A stretch of DNA of 64,000 nucleotides from Nepenthes gracilis. Its lineage: Eukaryota; Streptophyta; Magnoliopsida; Caryophyllales; Nepenthaceae. Location: positions 62,001 through 126,000 of the forward strand of contig BSYO01000005.1 of NCBI GenBank assembly GCA_033239525.1, written 5' to 3'. The position numbers were made by a program, and so were the translations under genes. The first letter of the stretch is position 1, and each line of letters begins with the position of its first letter. The notes beneath the pieces were generated by a model. That model did no database searches. It was given only the letters and a program-made list of their open reading frames with translations, and had not been told where the DNA came from. This document shows, one piece after another, positions 45,515 through 58,601 of this stretch.

Positions 45515-46130
45515 CCCAAAGTTTGACCATTCCTAAAACGCATTATATAAAAGGAAAAAACAGCAAAGAATGTATATATCTACTTGTGAATTTATAATTT
45601 TACATTTTTAACCAAAGTTATTTAAGATGTTTCAAAAAAAGAAAAAAAAATTCCTAATAGTCTAACTTGAACATAATACATAGGGCTAGGTTTTTTTATA
45701 TACGTGCTTTAGATTTTCAGAAATATATTAATTATAATAGGTGAATAGTGAAAATAATGGTATTGTCGTGATACTAATGGGTGGAATTATTGGGAGACTC
45801 CCCTATTTTTCCTTGTTTAATTGAATAGTTGGCTAACAATCCAATGATTTGCACCCGGCACTTGCCAAAAAATTCTACTGAAACCACGTCTTCCCTATGT
45901 AGTTGGCTTGAGCATAGAGTTTGGCGTGTTCCAAATTACTATTCTAATTGGTCTCGCTCGCAGCTCTCTAAGGAATAGGGAATTGTGGTGACTCTAATCA
46001 GACCCTTTTAACTACTACCAGAACAGTTGAGACTTGGAGCAACTCCCCTTCTTCTCATTATGAAATTGACAATCAAACATCATTGATTCGGAAATCGTCC
46101 TATCTTATGAAGAGATGTCCTCCGTCAAGC
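42790..46130. other. AT-rich intergenic stretch
   Basis: No gene is recognised. It holds poly(A)/poly(T) tracts (for example 43030-43042 and 44133-44151), (AT)n at about 44008-44022, a slightly GC-richer patch at 44480-44720 and a TTAAACACATTCACC region just before the ATT microsatellite. A 94-codon plus-strand frame at 46132-46416 has no recognisable domain and is not called as a gene. Confidence 0.5.
45455..45514. repeat. (ATT)20 microsatellite
   Basis: Sixty bases of uninterrupted TAT/ATT triplets. Confidence 0.97.
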
Positions 46131-46570
46131 TATGAGGCTGAAAACTTCCCAGCTGGAAAATTTCCAACAGCACAGTCAAAACACGCTAGCACATGTAGTC
46201 GTCCAAGAGGCCTTTTTTTTGGTTGGGGGAGTTTGCTTTCTCAAGTGTAAAGCATATCACATTGCTAAAAGCCTCATCCATTATCAAGAACATGGTGTCG
46301 TGCGTAAAATGCGCATGATAAGAGTGACAAAGGGCCTAGTGTATGAATTTGAGCATTGGTGTGTGCTGCAGGTTAGAAGCCAACATAATGTTGCAGTGGG
46401 AGGCCAACAAGGTTGAGCAGTGCGAACAACAAACTTTGAGGTCAAAATTTTACATGATTGTACAAGTCCCGGTGTTGGAGAGAGGGCTGTGGATGGGCTT
46501 ACAGAAAAGTGAGCTTAATGGAAAAAAATCAATCGGTACAACTCTAGTCAGCTACCTTGGAAGAACCTAA

Positions 46571-47186
46571 TTATAATGATCAGTAAGCAAGATAAAATTC
46601 ATTGAAATTTGCTTAACAATTCAAAACTGCAGACTATAGACCCTGAATAAGTAGGAATAAGAAAATGTTTGATTTGCTGTGGAGAACAAGGGGCAAAATA
46701 TGGACTGAACATAAACAAGAAGATTTAGCTTATATCGAAATAGCCTTTCAAGCAGATTTTAGATAGACTATAAACACTTCATGATAAAACATTAGTCCAG
46801 CATTTCTCAAAGTCAGCAACCAAAAGCATTCTTTATCACAATTGAAATTAAATATTAAATTTTCCATGAATAACCAAAAAAGTACTTATCCATTTCTGGA
46901 AAAAGGAAAAGGAGTATCTCCTCAAAAGACAAAAACAAGGACCAATGAAGTCAAATATCTATGCTTACATAATATAAGATAAGCTGCATAAAACTAACTA
47001 CTTGGCGATGAATGATGAACCTGAAGAGAAATCGATATTCCGCCAAAATGAAGGGTCACCAAGTTCCACCTTGATGAAGCAATCATACCACCTGAAAAGT
47101 AAACCAACCACCAGTCTCTCAAACCACTCGCTGCTTAGCTGTGGTGAAAATATGACACTAACAAACGAACTTGACATGATGATTGC
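46571..47186 (-). other. Probable 3' UTR and downstream flank of the MRH gene
   Basis: Follows the stop codon at 47189-47187. At 47079-46990 the minus strand has an AG-preceded open stretch ending in TAG (..DPSFWRNIDFSSGSS) that could be an alternative last exon. The canonical tail YSPVNF in the upstream exon makes this less likely. Confidence 0.35.
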
Positions 47187-50100
47187 TCAAAAGTTCACTG
47201 GAGAATAGGAGTTTCTATGATGGTTCGTAGAGCCTCTAAATCTGTATACCGCAGACATGAATAAACTCTGCAAGTGCAAAGTGAAAACTTAAAGTTACCA
47301 ATTCTTGTTTTGAGTACTTTCACAAACAAGGGAGAAACTGCAGGTGGCAGGTGCTGAAGCATAAACTAGTAGAAGTCATACCTGTGTTCTATGTGGTATG
47401 CTTGTCCAAAAATCCAAGTTCGGAATAACCTGACAAAAAAATACACATAAGTACACAATAGTTAGGTTGCAGATCAAGAAAGAACCAATCTATTGCAAGA
47501 TAAACCACTTAGCTACCTTGGGGAACATACATGTGACAGCTTGTTAGACAACATATAACAATATAAGAAGACTAACGCTGCCCAAAAACTTTCCAAGAGA
47601 ACTTTCAAATTGTCCCAAGAAGATGCCAGATTCAGCATGAATTCATAAAATTCTACCAAGGATGCAGATAGTAAAATCAAAATGACGACAAGAAGAATCA
47701 TAATTACAGTTGAACAAAAAAGTGAGCTATATCAAGGAGAATGGAGTTGTTACGCCATTATAAGTGAAGTGGGATGACAGCAGAACATCTCAATTTTGTT
47801 CAGCAACCCTTGCCCGTTATTTAATTTGTCACATATTGTCCATAATTCTGAATAATAAATGTTATTTACAATTACTAACAAATGGCATCATTATCCATTT
47901 TTCTGACACAGGTGTATATTGAAAAGAAAGAAAAACGATCAGCAAAATTGAAAGAAAGATAACACTCAATACAAACAAAACCAGACTACACAAAACTAAG
48001 CCTTTTTCTCACTAAATGGGATTGATGTTATGGATTCTTTGGTTCAAGTCAAATATAAGAGACAAGAAAATTTTCCCAAAGAAAAGGAAAAATATATAAC
48101 ACAGATAGTATCAAGAGATGCGAATATGACAGAAAACATGAAAAACAGCATCATACTCACTAATCAAGCATAGCACTAACACAAGAATCATGTTTCAAAA
48201 TAATGTAAAACTTGAGGGAAACAGCATACATCTACACCACCAATTCTGAGGAAGAAAAACCGATAAGCCATGCCAGCCAGCAGATAAGCTCCCACGAGAC
48301 ATAACAATCTAGAAGAAAAATGTATCAGTCAATATACAGAGGTGCGTAAATTGAGTACAATCATGCAATTGGATCCTGGAAGACAATCAAGTGCAGATAG
48401 ACAGACCACTACTCTTACATGGATAATAAATTACCAAACAATCCCCATCCTTTCCCATGAATTGGTACAATCACAGCACAGCCTGCAGGATGCTGTAATA
48501 CGGTAGCCTGTCAAAAGAGAAGACGAAATAACAAGAGCATTAAGCTTGAAATATTGGAAGTAAATCTGTTTTGCTTTATAATCTTTTGATTTGTGGTTCA
48601 TGAAACATGAACAGATAAGGCATGACTTGTGGTATACAACAAGGTTATACATATGTTGGAAATTGGGAAGATTTATGCACATTAGAAAACAAAAGGCTAT
48701 GAACATGGAAAACAAATCTAGGGTTACTTTATATTTTATGTATAACTACTACATGAGATGCCTAAGTAAATTGAGTAGGATACAAGTTTCTATAAACATG
48801 ATCTCTAGTGTCCCGTCAGTCTAACAAAGTGGTACTAAAGTCAGGCACTACAGATGATCGATGGGCACTAGCACCTCAAAGCAAATCACCCTTTAAGGCT
48901 TGGAGCTTGGAGCTTGGAGCATGTAGCATGGTGCACTCGTCTTGATGTTAATGTAATACATTGTCTCTCTAATTATGACACAAATTTGTCATGGTATCAG
49001 CACCATAACCCTAAATCATATTTCATTACCTCTTGGTCAACTGTCGAATTTGTTGAACAAAGTTTCAACCTTTCGGTGTTTTCTGGCAGTCGATGTTCAT
49101 CATCCAATTTCAGTGCTTTAGATACCCTTGGTGATCTTGGTGACTGAATCTTAGTGGTCGTCGTGATTACGTGTTAGTTAGTACCACTCTGTTTACCATC
49201 ATCTCTTGTTGTTCCCCTTCATTGCCTTGCTCATCTCTATCGTGGTGATTGCCTCGCTACTTTGTTCAAAATTTTGGTGGTGGATGCTAAATTCAAATTT
49301 AGGGTTCATTTCAACACCACTAGTTTGTTTATTCGGCTTGCACAACAAAGATAGTGTAGTGCTAAGAAGAAAGCAACATTAGGGATTTTGACTTCTCTCT
49401 CGTGGCAAAGGTGGATACTTTGGCAAATCTTTCTTAACCTAATTTGACTTATTTAATAATGCCTTCAGATAATTTTGATCTTTTGGGGGTAAATTTCACA
49501 AGAAAATATTGCATGGCTAGGGAATTCCAATTTGCGTTATTTATACCAGGAAAAGAACAATTGGGTCGCGTAAATGGAAGCAACCCGATTCCTACAAACC
49601 TATAAAATTAGCCTAATGGAAAGTTAAAGATGCTCGATTAATAATTTCGATTTTCGAATTTGTTGATCCTCTTATCATCCTTAATCTCAGGCCTTATAAG
49701 ACGGCACAAACAATGTGAAAATACTTGAAGGTCTATAATTAAGATAACACTGTACGTCGATTTTAGCAAGAATATGAGATAACTTCCTACTATAAAGGCA
49801 ATCTCTCTATTTAAGACAACTTATTTGGTTTTCAAAATTTATATGTAGAATTTTCATACATAGTTTATTACATATTTTTTGAAATGTGATTTTCTTTGAG
49901 AATTAATATTTCTTCCTATTCCTGTTGAGTCCTCTCCTGTGGTTCCTATTCTACCTAGTTTTGATGAATTAGCCCCTTCTCCTGAGCAATTCAAGCCTAG
50001 TCCTGTTTATACTCAATGTCATCCAACATCACCCCTTCCCAAGGTTAATCCACCACTTGAGCCTGTTCAATTGGCTCTTCAACAATCTATGAGGGCATCT

Positions 50101-53100
50101 TGTCCTCCTGACTAGCATGGTTTTAATGCTACGTCATCTACTATTTTGATCTGATCGTGTTATTCTCAAGCTATCAAAACATAGGCAATTATTAAGAGAT
50201 GTCATGGTAACATAAGTATTGTACAATTTATATATAAAATAAAAGAGATTCTCATAATGAAATTCATTCAGTTTTTCAACAAAAAATTGTCACTTGCTGC
50301 AATAGGAACTCAACGTCAAAGAGAAAAACATAATTAAAATTAGTCAAGCTTTAAAAATAAAATTAGTTGTGCTTGCACCCACCAACAGGTCTATGATTTG
50401 ATGGGTTCCACGCCATCACAAAGTAGAAAATATCACACAGAGCATTGACCAATGTGAAGCTGAAGGCAAAGGAAGCTTTTAACAACAGCACTGAAATGTA
50501 GCCATGTTCTCCAAAATGACATCCACATTTCTGCAGCACTTTGCCCTAGAGTAAATCCATAACCAACCTTAGTGGTGGCAAGCTTTCCTTTCATTTTTTA
50601 TCCTCTCAATCAGCAAGACATTTACTCATTAATTAGAATGTCAAGCAAGCATCAACCATGAAAAATTTATATTAGATACAAAGCAGTGAACCAGAAAGCA
50701 ACCTAAATTTTCAGCAGTGAAATATCAATAAAATCTAGTTACCCAATACGTGAAGAGAAATGTGCCCCAAAGATAGTGTGTCTAACCAGAGTAAAGATCT
50801 GTGCCTGTTCAGAACTATCAAAGGCGGAAGGCTATTGCTTTTCTCTCCTTCCACAAAGTGAAACCTCCAAAAGCATCTTCAATCACTCAGATTAAGACAT
50901 TGAACCCCACAAATGAATTGGACCCCACAATTTCGCCGAAGCCAATCAATCAATTCCCCTAGTATGCAATATCCTTCAAATGATGACCACCACTCAGCAA
51001 TCAGCGTGTCACCTTCCCACATAACTCTACAGGGGAAATAATGCTCCACATACCATGTATCATTTTAATTGCCTTCACATTCATCTGCACTACTCATCTA
51101 ATCAAACACCCACAAACCCTAAAGATCAATACATGCTCGTAAACGATGGAATATTCCCCGTCAAACTCATACGTAAAAAAAAAAAAGGAAAAAGAAAAAA
51201 CAGAGCCTATTGAGTGATTGACCACAAGCCATTACCATTCAACCAGGAATCCTTATGCACAAACACCTTCAAATCCCAACAGCCACCTGCAATATCCACA
51301 TTAAACAACTCTCATTATCCACTTGCACTGATCAGCTGCGGGCACCATTGTCGGTTTTGAACAATAACATGTCTCCAAATATTCTAATGGGCCATTCCAT
51401 TTCAATGGCCAGCTAAGTCAAGGAACTTAAACATCTTAGAAGATTATTGTTGGTAAGAAGTAGGGTGGTCCTTGTATCCATTTTAGAACTTGACAATCCA
51501 ATAGGGCAAGGATAAAACCAAGCAAGATCAGTTGTTTCGATTTTATGGCATCAATTGATACTTCTTTCAATCAAGTGTCAATCCTCACCAAGATATTCTT
51601 GCGCAAGCTCAATCATCTTCCTATGTGGAAAATAGGACCTTCACTCACACACACCTCCTCTTCCCCCCTCGGGAGGTGTGTTTGCCTCATTTTCTCATCA
51701 CACCAAGATTCAGTATAGAAACCATTAGACTAAGGACATCCTAAGGATATCAATTCTGAGACTAATTGTATGATAACTGGCAAGACATATTTTCTCAATA
51801 GCTCAACTAGTGCAAATAACTACCAATATATTTTCCAGAAGAGTATGTGGTCTTGATTTCTGCCTCTGTTATGACATTTATGCACACTGGAAAACCATCC
51901 ATGGTTTCAAATTCTTCCATCAGCCCCCTATTTGTTTGATCACAAAAGGCAACAAGTACATGTAACCAAAAAACGAGAACTGAATGTTGCTATGTGGTCC
52001 ATCTTGTCATAAACCATTCATGTAACAGCAAGGAGCAGGAAGAAATTAAGGCCAACAAGATCTCAAAGAAGATAGCTTGTCATAACATAAATGATTTGTA
52101 GGATGACTAGTACAAATATAGGAGAGAATTGCTCCAAAAGAGAACAAGCCATGGAAAATGCAAAACTCTGGAAGTAGAGGGCGATCGCCAGGCAAAGTTT
52201 TGGAACATTAACAGCATCCTGTTATCTATGGCATCATGGGAAATTAGACCTCAATTGGAATGACAATAGGACCACTTCTACAATTAAAGAAAGGAGTTTA
52301 TTGATGTAAATGTCTTGAGAGCATGGATAAAAATATCAGTATTGGTCACGACCATATCCATATCGGACAATACGTATCAGTATCATATATATTAAAAAGA
52401 AAAAAATTTCAAAATTTGTAAACTAAAGAAGACTTATCGGCCTATTTAATGGTTGTATTGGCCGATTTATTATATTGGCCAAATATCAACCAATATATCA
52501 CTAGTACAGAAACAGAACGTGATATTGCCATGATATTAGGAAGTATTGATATCGGGGGAACCAGTACCTATATATATTAACTGATATTTACAATATCATG
52601 TGATATTTGCATCAATACTCTAGAGGTTAGGTAATTATATTAGTAAGTTAGACATTGATCCAGTGAACGACAATGACATGGTATTCATGCTAAAATGATG
52701 TTTAGTGATGGATATTGGAAGTGCAGATGTTCAACAAATTGCATCAAGCATCTTGATACTAAAATTGTGTAATTGATGCATCTAGGAATGCATTGGAATC
52801 CCGGGTCAAGGACAAGAAGCAAGGCCAGTTGTGTGATCCAAAAAGATGGGAGTGTTGGAAAGCTTTTTTTCATGCAAGAAGAAAAGCCCACATAAGCATA
52901 AGGCTGATGGATGGGAAACAGTTCCTTGATGTCATGTCAGTGAATGGATGAAACACAAATGTAATTTTGTTCATGAAATGAACATTTACGGGTTCTTACC
53001 CAAATTTAGAGGTGGTAAGAGCACATATGGGTTGCCAAAATCAACTCAGGGAGTTGAAACCAAATTGAATTTTTTTTTTGTTTTTACATATTCTTGCATG

Positions 53101-55688
53101 TGAGCAGAAAGGTATGGGCTAGGGTAGATGAGAGCAGAAAAAGGTGATAACACTATGCATTTGTTGGAAAATGGAGAGATGCGAGAGTTAAAATACAAAG
53201 TTATGCTCATGACGAAATCAATCTAGTGATCACCAAGGGGTTTATGCATACCGATGTATACATTAGGTTGGTTATATTACATGGATTTTGGTGAATAAAA
53301 TTTCATATATTCTCCTTCAAGTCCAATGTCTGCTCCAATCCAATATAAACACAATTCATCATTCATCAGGAACCTGCCTGCATAATTCTCAAGTATGCAA
53401 TACAACCAAAGAGGGTCTCGATTGAGCACCCCTAATCTAAGTCATAGATAGTGCTGGAAAATTGGGAAGAATTAAACTTAGCATATGTATGAACTCTCAA
53501 GACATATATTTCAAAGTCAAATTAATGCACAGATTTACCGCCCGGGGGGAGTAAGCAGCATGACAAGGCACAAGTATAAAACATTTCTTTAACTTTCGAA
53601 AGGACTAGAAAAGGACGAACACTAGTCCAGAAGTGATAAACAAAACACTGAAATTACAAATTTTAGGGGAAGCTATTTGCATTAGGCATGATTTAAGATC
53701 ACTGAAATGGACTAAGAGCTTCCCAGATGAACGAAAGAAGATAAAGACAAAAGGAGGAGACAGCAATAAAATCGAGTTGGTATTTTGAGTATTGCCACTT
53801 AGGCAGTTCATAAGTTTACTGTCACAAGATTCTTTATTTAAAAAAAAAAAAAAAAAATTGTACAACCTCAAAATAAAACCATTCTCCAACTATTAGTAAA
53901 TGTATTCAACTCTATCAAGGACTTCATCCTTCAATAGCTGAATAACCAGTAAATCTTCTATTGTACCTCAGCTCATATTTTGCTTGGAAGTTGGAACATT
54001 TCCAATGCTGTATTCTCAGTGTTATAATCACTCATTCTCACCAGCCTTTCAAGAGGCCAAAGCATAGAGATCCTCGAGTTGTCTTGCATCACCACATGGA
54101 TTAAAATATCAGTATTGGTATCGGCCATATCGGCATCGGTTATGACCATATCGGTATTAGACATATCTGACAATACGTATCAGTATCGAATAAACTAAAA
54201 GTAAACACAATTTACGTGAATATAATCTGACAGTGAAATATTTTTGCCAGTACATCAGCCAAATAACGGTATCTCAACTGATAATTTGAATATAGGCCGA
54301 TATATTATTGTACAGTGACATATTGCAATATTATCGCGGTATCGAGAAGTGTCAACATCATGAGACTTGACATTGATACATATCGGTCGATATATTTTAC
54401 ATCGGCTGATATTTCTTTCCATGGTCACCAACTCATTGGTTGCTCTAAATTGTAGTTCAAGCTTTTCACCTAACCTTTTTAATATGCTACTTCTAACTTA
54501 TTATGAATGCCTTCATCTCTTACACAACTTTTTTATTAATGCCACTATCCATTGTCAAATCTTCTTCTCAGCGACTACTGATTTTTGACCTACACTTTCA
54601 AATGTGTGGCCAAAATTTTGGCTCCCAGCCTCCCACCGTACAACTGTATCAAGATATGTGTAACATGCCTAGTTGTTTTCCCTCTTCTTTAATTTCTTTT
54701 TTTCCATTCTGCAAATTAAATGATTTTTCTCAAGCAGTATTTGTTCAACAGTTAACTCAGAGTCTATGCTTTTCAACCAACCTCTACAATCTTATCACAT
54801 CAGATACAAATTGTCCAGATAATATGGCCAGAGAAGTTGAAGTAAAAATGCATTAATGGTTTATGCTTTACAAAACAGATCCTGAAGTACACAGGCTATA
54901 CCGCAACACCTATGCAACATAAATATAGCCAACATTTTTTTAGTGGAAACAAAAAGGCAAAAGTCCTTGCAAAGATCACAGCCAATCAGACTTTGCTTTT
55001 CTTCCTCTTGCAGTTAAGAATATAAATATAATGATCCTAAAATATAAATGCTCTGAAAGTGTTGCATCCTTATATAATATCATCCTCATGGCTGTGCACA
55101 TTATCCATCTTTGAAAGATTAGAATCTTTGTGCACTTACATAATCACAGGCCCCTACTTTTTGCAATGACTCTGGTCCCTGCAAGATGGGAAAATAGAAG
55201 ATTTTATGGTACAAAATTGGGACAACCAACTAAAGATAGAAGTTAATTAAGCCAAATAGATTTTGAACTTCAAGAAGCATGCTCTTGCCTGAACAACATT
55301 TGAGTTGCAAACAACAGACACCAAAAGTGAACAGTTCATGCTTGGGCCAATGCTTGCAAACTTCATAACAACACCCATGTGAGGGCTCTCCTTATCTGTG
55401 GAAGGAAGAAGAAAGGAAAGTAAAGATATAATGTGATGCCGGAAAGGAGCTATAAATGACCAAATTATCTGCAAATAATGTGATGTTATAACTCTCAAGT
55501 GTGGGCAAAAGACAGTTATGTGAAGAAAAGATTTCATTGGAAATTTCTTTTCCTGAAATGAAGTAACAATATCCAATCACAAACAGCTGATTTCTTATTC
55601 AAAAGGAGAGAATAATATTCAATAAACATACCCAAAAGATTGATATCAAAACTTGGGGGAAGCTTAATAGCCTCACATGTATAATAAC
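47187..55688 (-). CDS. MRH/ATG27-type (mannose-6-phosphate receptor-like) type I membrane protein, 3' seven exons; 5' end missing
   Basis: Exons on the minus strand: 55688-55632, 55395-55289, 55178-55140, 48507-48419, 48308-48230, 47429-47382, 47267-47187. They join in phase to 165 residues plus stop. The luminal part has cysteines in YTCEAI, MNCSLL, VVCNSN, GACDYA and AGCAV, as in mannose-6-phosphate-receptor-homology domains. One membrane segment (LLSILLCLVGAYLLAG) and a basic cytosolic tail ending YSPVNF follow. YSPV fits the YxxPhi adaptor-binding signal for sorting among Golgi, endosome and vacuole. The intron after 55289 has a GC donor (CAG|GCAAGAG). The other donors are GT. The fourth exon ends at AT|GTAAGAG, since the earlier GGTAATT would break phase. 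Introns are 236, 110, 6632, 110, 800 and 114 bp. The first exon starts in phase 1, so at least one 5' exon, with the signal peptide, lies upstream. I did not find it before 64000. The family call is from memory of plant homologues. Localisation is inferred. Confidence 0.72.
48890..50185 (+). mobile_element. Internally deleted Ty1/copia fragment in the MRH gene intron
   Basis: A primer site TGGTATCAGCACCA at 48992-49005 directly follows a probable LTR end (TTTGTCA). gag remnants follow at 49500-49800 (AWEFQFALFIPG, KYLKVYN.DNTVRRF). At 49860-50150 the sequence jumps to the region between integrase and RT (SSPVVPILPSFDELAPS, a Pro/Ser-rich linker, and LQQSMRAS). Protease, most of integrase and RT are missing. 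Three GCTTGGA repeats at 48898-48918 precede it. It is antisense to the host gene. Confidence 0.65.
50186..52320. other. MRH gene intron, unassigned
   Basis: Non-coding, moderately AT-rich, no open frame with a recognisable domain and no clear repeat boundary. A poly(A) run lies at 51175-51186. Confidence 0.45.
52321..52618. mobile_element. MITE-like element copy 1 (TATCGG-rich)
   Basis: It shares the left end GCATGGATAAAAATATCAG with the copy at 54094. It also shares the block GACAATACGTATCAGTATC (52369-52387). The right end (TGATATTTGCATC...) is a decayed inverted repeat of the left. No target duplication is visible. Confidence 0.5.
54094..54424. mobile_element. MITE-like element copy 2 with target duplication
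   Basis: 331 bp with 19-bp imperfect terminal inverted repeats (left ACATGGATTAAAATATCAG, right end reading CCATGGAAAGAAATATCAG on the other strand, 15 of 19 matching). It is flanked by TCACC on both sides (54089-54093 and 54425-54429). The interior is rich in TATCGG/CCGATA words and has no coding capacity. It looks like a non-autonomous DNA transposon. The superfamily is uncertain. Confidence 0.7.
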
Positions 55689-55800
55689 CTGCATCAAGCA
55701 CAAGAAACAATATGATTATAATTAATTTATATAATCACTATGGATCCAAATCACTAACTTCATCCTTCATGGCACAAAACAAACTGCAAAATTGCTGAAG

Positions 55801-58601
55801 TGTTGGCCAATTCACTTGGAATTGGATGACAAGGCTCTTGGCCAGCCAACTCTTTAGGGAAGATATCTTTGGGTGTCGTCTTTTTTTTCTTGGGTAGTTT
55901 CCTTTTGGTGTTGGGAATGTCTCATTTGGTGGGTAGTTGTCCTTTTGGGGGAAGATGACCTGATTAATTCTTTTGGGAAGATGTTTCATTGAGGGATGTG
56001 TTGGCATGCTAGATTTTAATTTTGGTGGCTGTAATCTTGTATTTATTCTCTTTAAGTCTGGAACAAATATATGATTTAGTCAAACTGGAAGTGCACTTCC
56101 TTATCTTATTGTATTTTTGAGTTTGTTCTTTTCAATTTTCTATACCTCTTATCTCGTTCCTCACCATTAGTCATACTCTTGATTTCCCATGGCAACTCGT
56201 GGATGTAGAGGAAGAAATAATAATTGATTGAGAAGGAACAAAAGACATTATGAACTTCGGGTACTTCGAAGACAAGTTAAAGAACTAACTTTACATCTTG
56301 AACAACAAGAGGCTCATGATGGGCATGGTGACTAAAGCCATGGGTCTTCTGGTGACAAAACCAACACTAATCCTTTTTCCGACCAAGGAGGGTATTCCAA
56401 AGGACCCCTTGTCGTGATTTCGACATTCTAAAGATTGACTAACCGGAGTTACAAGGTCGCCTCCAAACTGAAGAAATTTTTGAATGGCTTTGTTCCATAG
56501 AAACATTATTTGATTGCATGGGGATGCCGGGGTATTAACATGTGAAACTTGTCACTACCAGGGTTCTTAGTTATACCTTGACATGGTGGGATAAAACTCA
56601 AGAAATAAGGCTTCACAGAGCAAAACTAAAGATTTCTTCATGGCTGAAGATAAAATCTGGGCTTAAAGAAAAATTCCTTCGAGTGGATTTTTCTCAAAAA
56701 ATTTTCTTTCAATTTAACAATTTTTGTCAAAAAGCTAAAAGAGTATTTGAGTACAGCGTAGAGTTCTACAAACTCATGGCCCACAATGATCCTCACAAAA
56801 ATGTTGAGCCACTAGTGGCAAGGTTCATTGGAAAATTATAGAATCCTATTCGTGATAAAATTAGAAGTGCACTAACTATGTAGGATTAATGACGCATATC
56901 AACTAGCTATGAAAGTGGAGGCTAAGCTCTTTCGTGGAGGTAACGAGTTTGTTTAAAATGAAAACTTTTACACTCCAATAGGCAAATTCTTGCATGGAGG
57001 TGGTATCCATATTTCTCAAGGTGCTCCTAGTGAAGGTACAAACTAACCCCTAATGTTTGGCTCCATTGAATTAATGTTTGGCTATGATACAAACTGATAT
57101 CATTCGAAATATGGAAAAGGGATTTTGAATGAGCATTAGAACAAGAAAAACTACTGAAATAATTATTGAAGAATAAGAGCTACAAACTACAAAATGATAT
57201 TCCAAATCCACTACTAAAATATGACATATTTGGAATCCACCAAGAATTGATTTCTAAAGTCCCAAGAGAAGCTCAAATATAACAATCTTTTATCAAAATT
57301 AAAATGAGTTTCTAAACTAACAAAATACTCCTAATTTATGTCCATGTACCCAAGTATCCAAGCTCCTAGATCATTTAATTTTATAATTATTCTTTAAGCC
57401 TAATTTATATTGTAATTAATATTCTTGCCTCCCATGCTTCTCACGGTTAGAAGCTTTATACTCCCAGCGTTAAGTTGGCAGACCCAAGGTCTCCACAATC
57501 ATCTTGGTTGAAATCCACCTTCATGCACCAGTTCCTACCTTCAAGCGCTAGCCGCTGTTGTGGCCTAAGATTAATTAATGGAGGCCGACTCAACTAAACC
57601 ATATTGTGGAGAGAGTTCAAAAACATTGCTTTGCAAGACATTGTGGACAAACTCAAGTTCCAATTGAGCCACCTCTAAGGCCAATTAGATTGTAATTCAA
57701 AAGAGCAATGACATAAAAGTTACTAAACATTACGTAGTCATATTTTCTATAGGGGAAAATAATCAAGATAATAAATGGTATGGGGTTCCTACAGATGTGT
57801 GCCACGTTCTTCTAGGGAAGCTGTGGCAATTTAATAGATGCGCCATACATGATAGTCATAAGAATACCTATATCTTAAGGATAGAAAAGGTTGAGGTTAT
57901 TTTCTTTACCATATCAAGAAATAAAATCTCCCATATCATTATTGGAAGATGGTAGTAATTTTCTTTTGATGCCAAAATTCATAAAAGTGAAGACAATGAG
58001 ATCGTTTATCTACTTGTGGCCAAAGAAAAAGAGAGTACAATGATGCTCCACATGAGCTAGAGCCACTTTCAAAAGAATTCGATGATGTCATGCCCAAACA
58101 CACGACATCAAATTGACCTCATTCCCGAGTCAATTCTTTCAACAACGTTAACTACCGAATGAGCCTAAAAATATATGAAGAGTCGAGCTGATAAGTGGTT
58201 GACTTGTTAAAGAAAGGGTACATTCAGGAAAGCATGAGCCAATATGCAATTCAAGCTCAATTAATTCCAAAGAAAGATGGCATTTAGGATGTGAATTGAT
58301 AGCCATGCTATCTACCATATTACAATTAAATATCTTCCCATTCCCATATTGAAGATATGATCGATATGTTTATAGTTGCAAAAGTGTTCACTAAGATTAA
58401 TCTTAGAGGTGGGTATCACAAACTTCAAGTTAAAGCGGGAGATGAATGCAAGATCGCTTTTAGAAAAAAGGGAGGGCCTATATGACTTGCTTGTTTTGTC
58501 ATTCGCTCTCACAATTTGCCAAGTGCCTTCTTGTGGGTAATGAATAAAATTTTTAGTCATTTTATCAGTAAATTTGTTGTCATAATTTTTGTTGATATTC
58601 T
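55801..58601 (+). mobile_element. Degenerate Ty3/gypsy element, truncated in RT
   Basis: gag begins at ATG 56190 (MATRGCRG) and shows ELTLHLEQQEA, then WWDKTQEIRLHRAK.KISSW and EYSVEFYKLMAHND up to about 56840, the standard plant gypsy gag. RT remnants lie at 58190-58600 (KGTFRKA, TIKYLPIPILK, GLYDLLVLSFAL, and VIIFVDIL where Y-F-D-D-I is expected). Protease is eroded. The element is cut at 58601 by a copia LTR. A possible short 5' LTR is 55801-56065 (TGTTGG...GGAACA), but the primer site after it is not recognisable. Stops and frameshifts are numerous. Confidence 0.72.

Noticed and set aside
46132..46570. 94- and 75-codon plus-strand frames
   Set aside because: No domain, no splice or promoter support and overlapping frames. 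Left as intergenic.
47002..47208. 68-codon plus-strand frame
   Set aside because: It is antisense to the last exon and 3' UTR of the MRH gene.
48419..48440. Splice donor GGTAATT at 48438-48432 for the MRH exon
   Set aside because: It would leave phase 1 before an exon that needs phase 2. The donor AT|GTAAGAG at 48419/48418 restores phase and completes the membrane segment.
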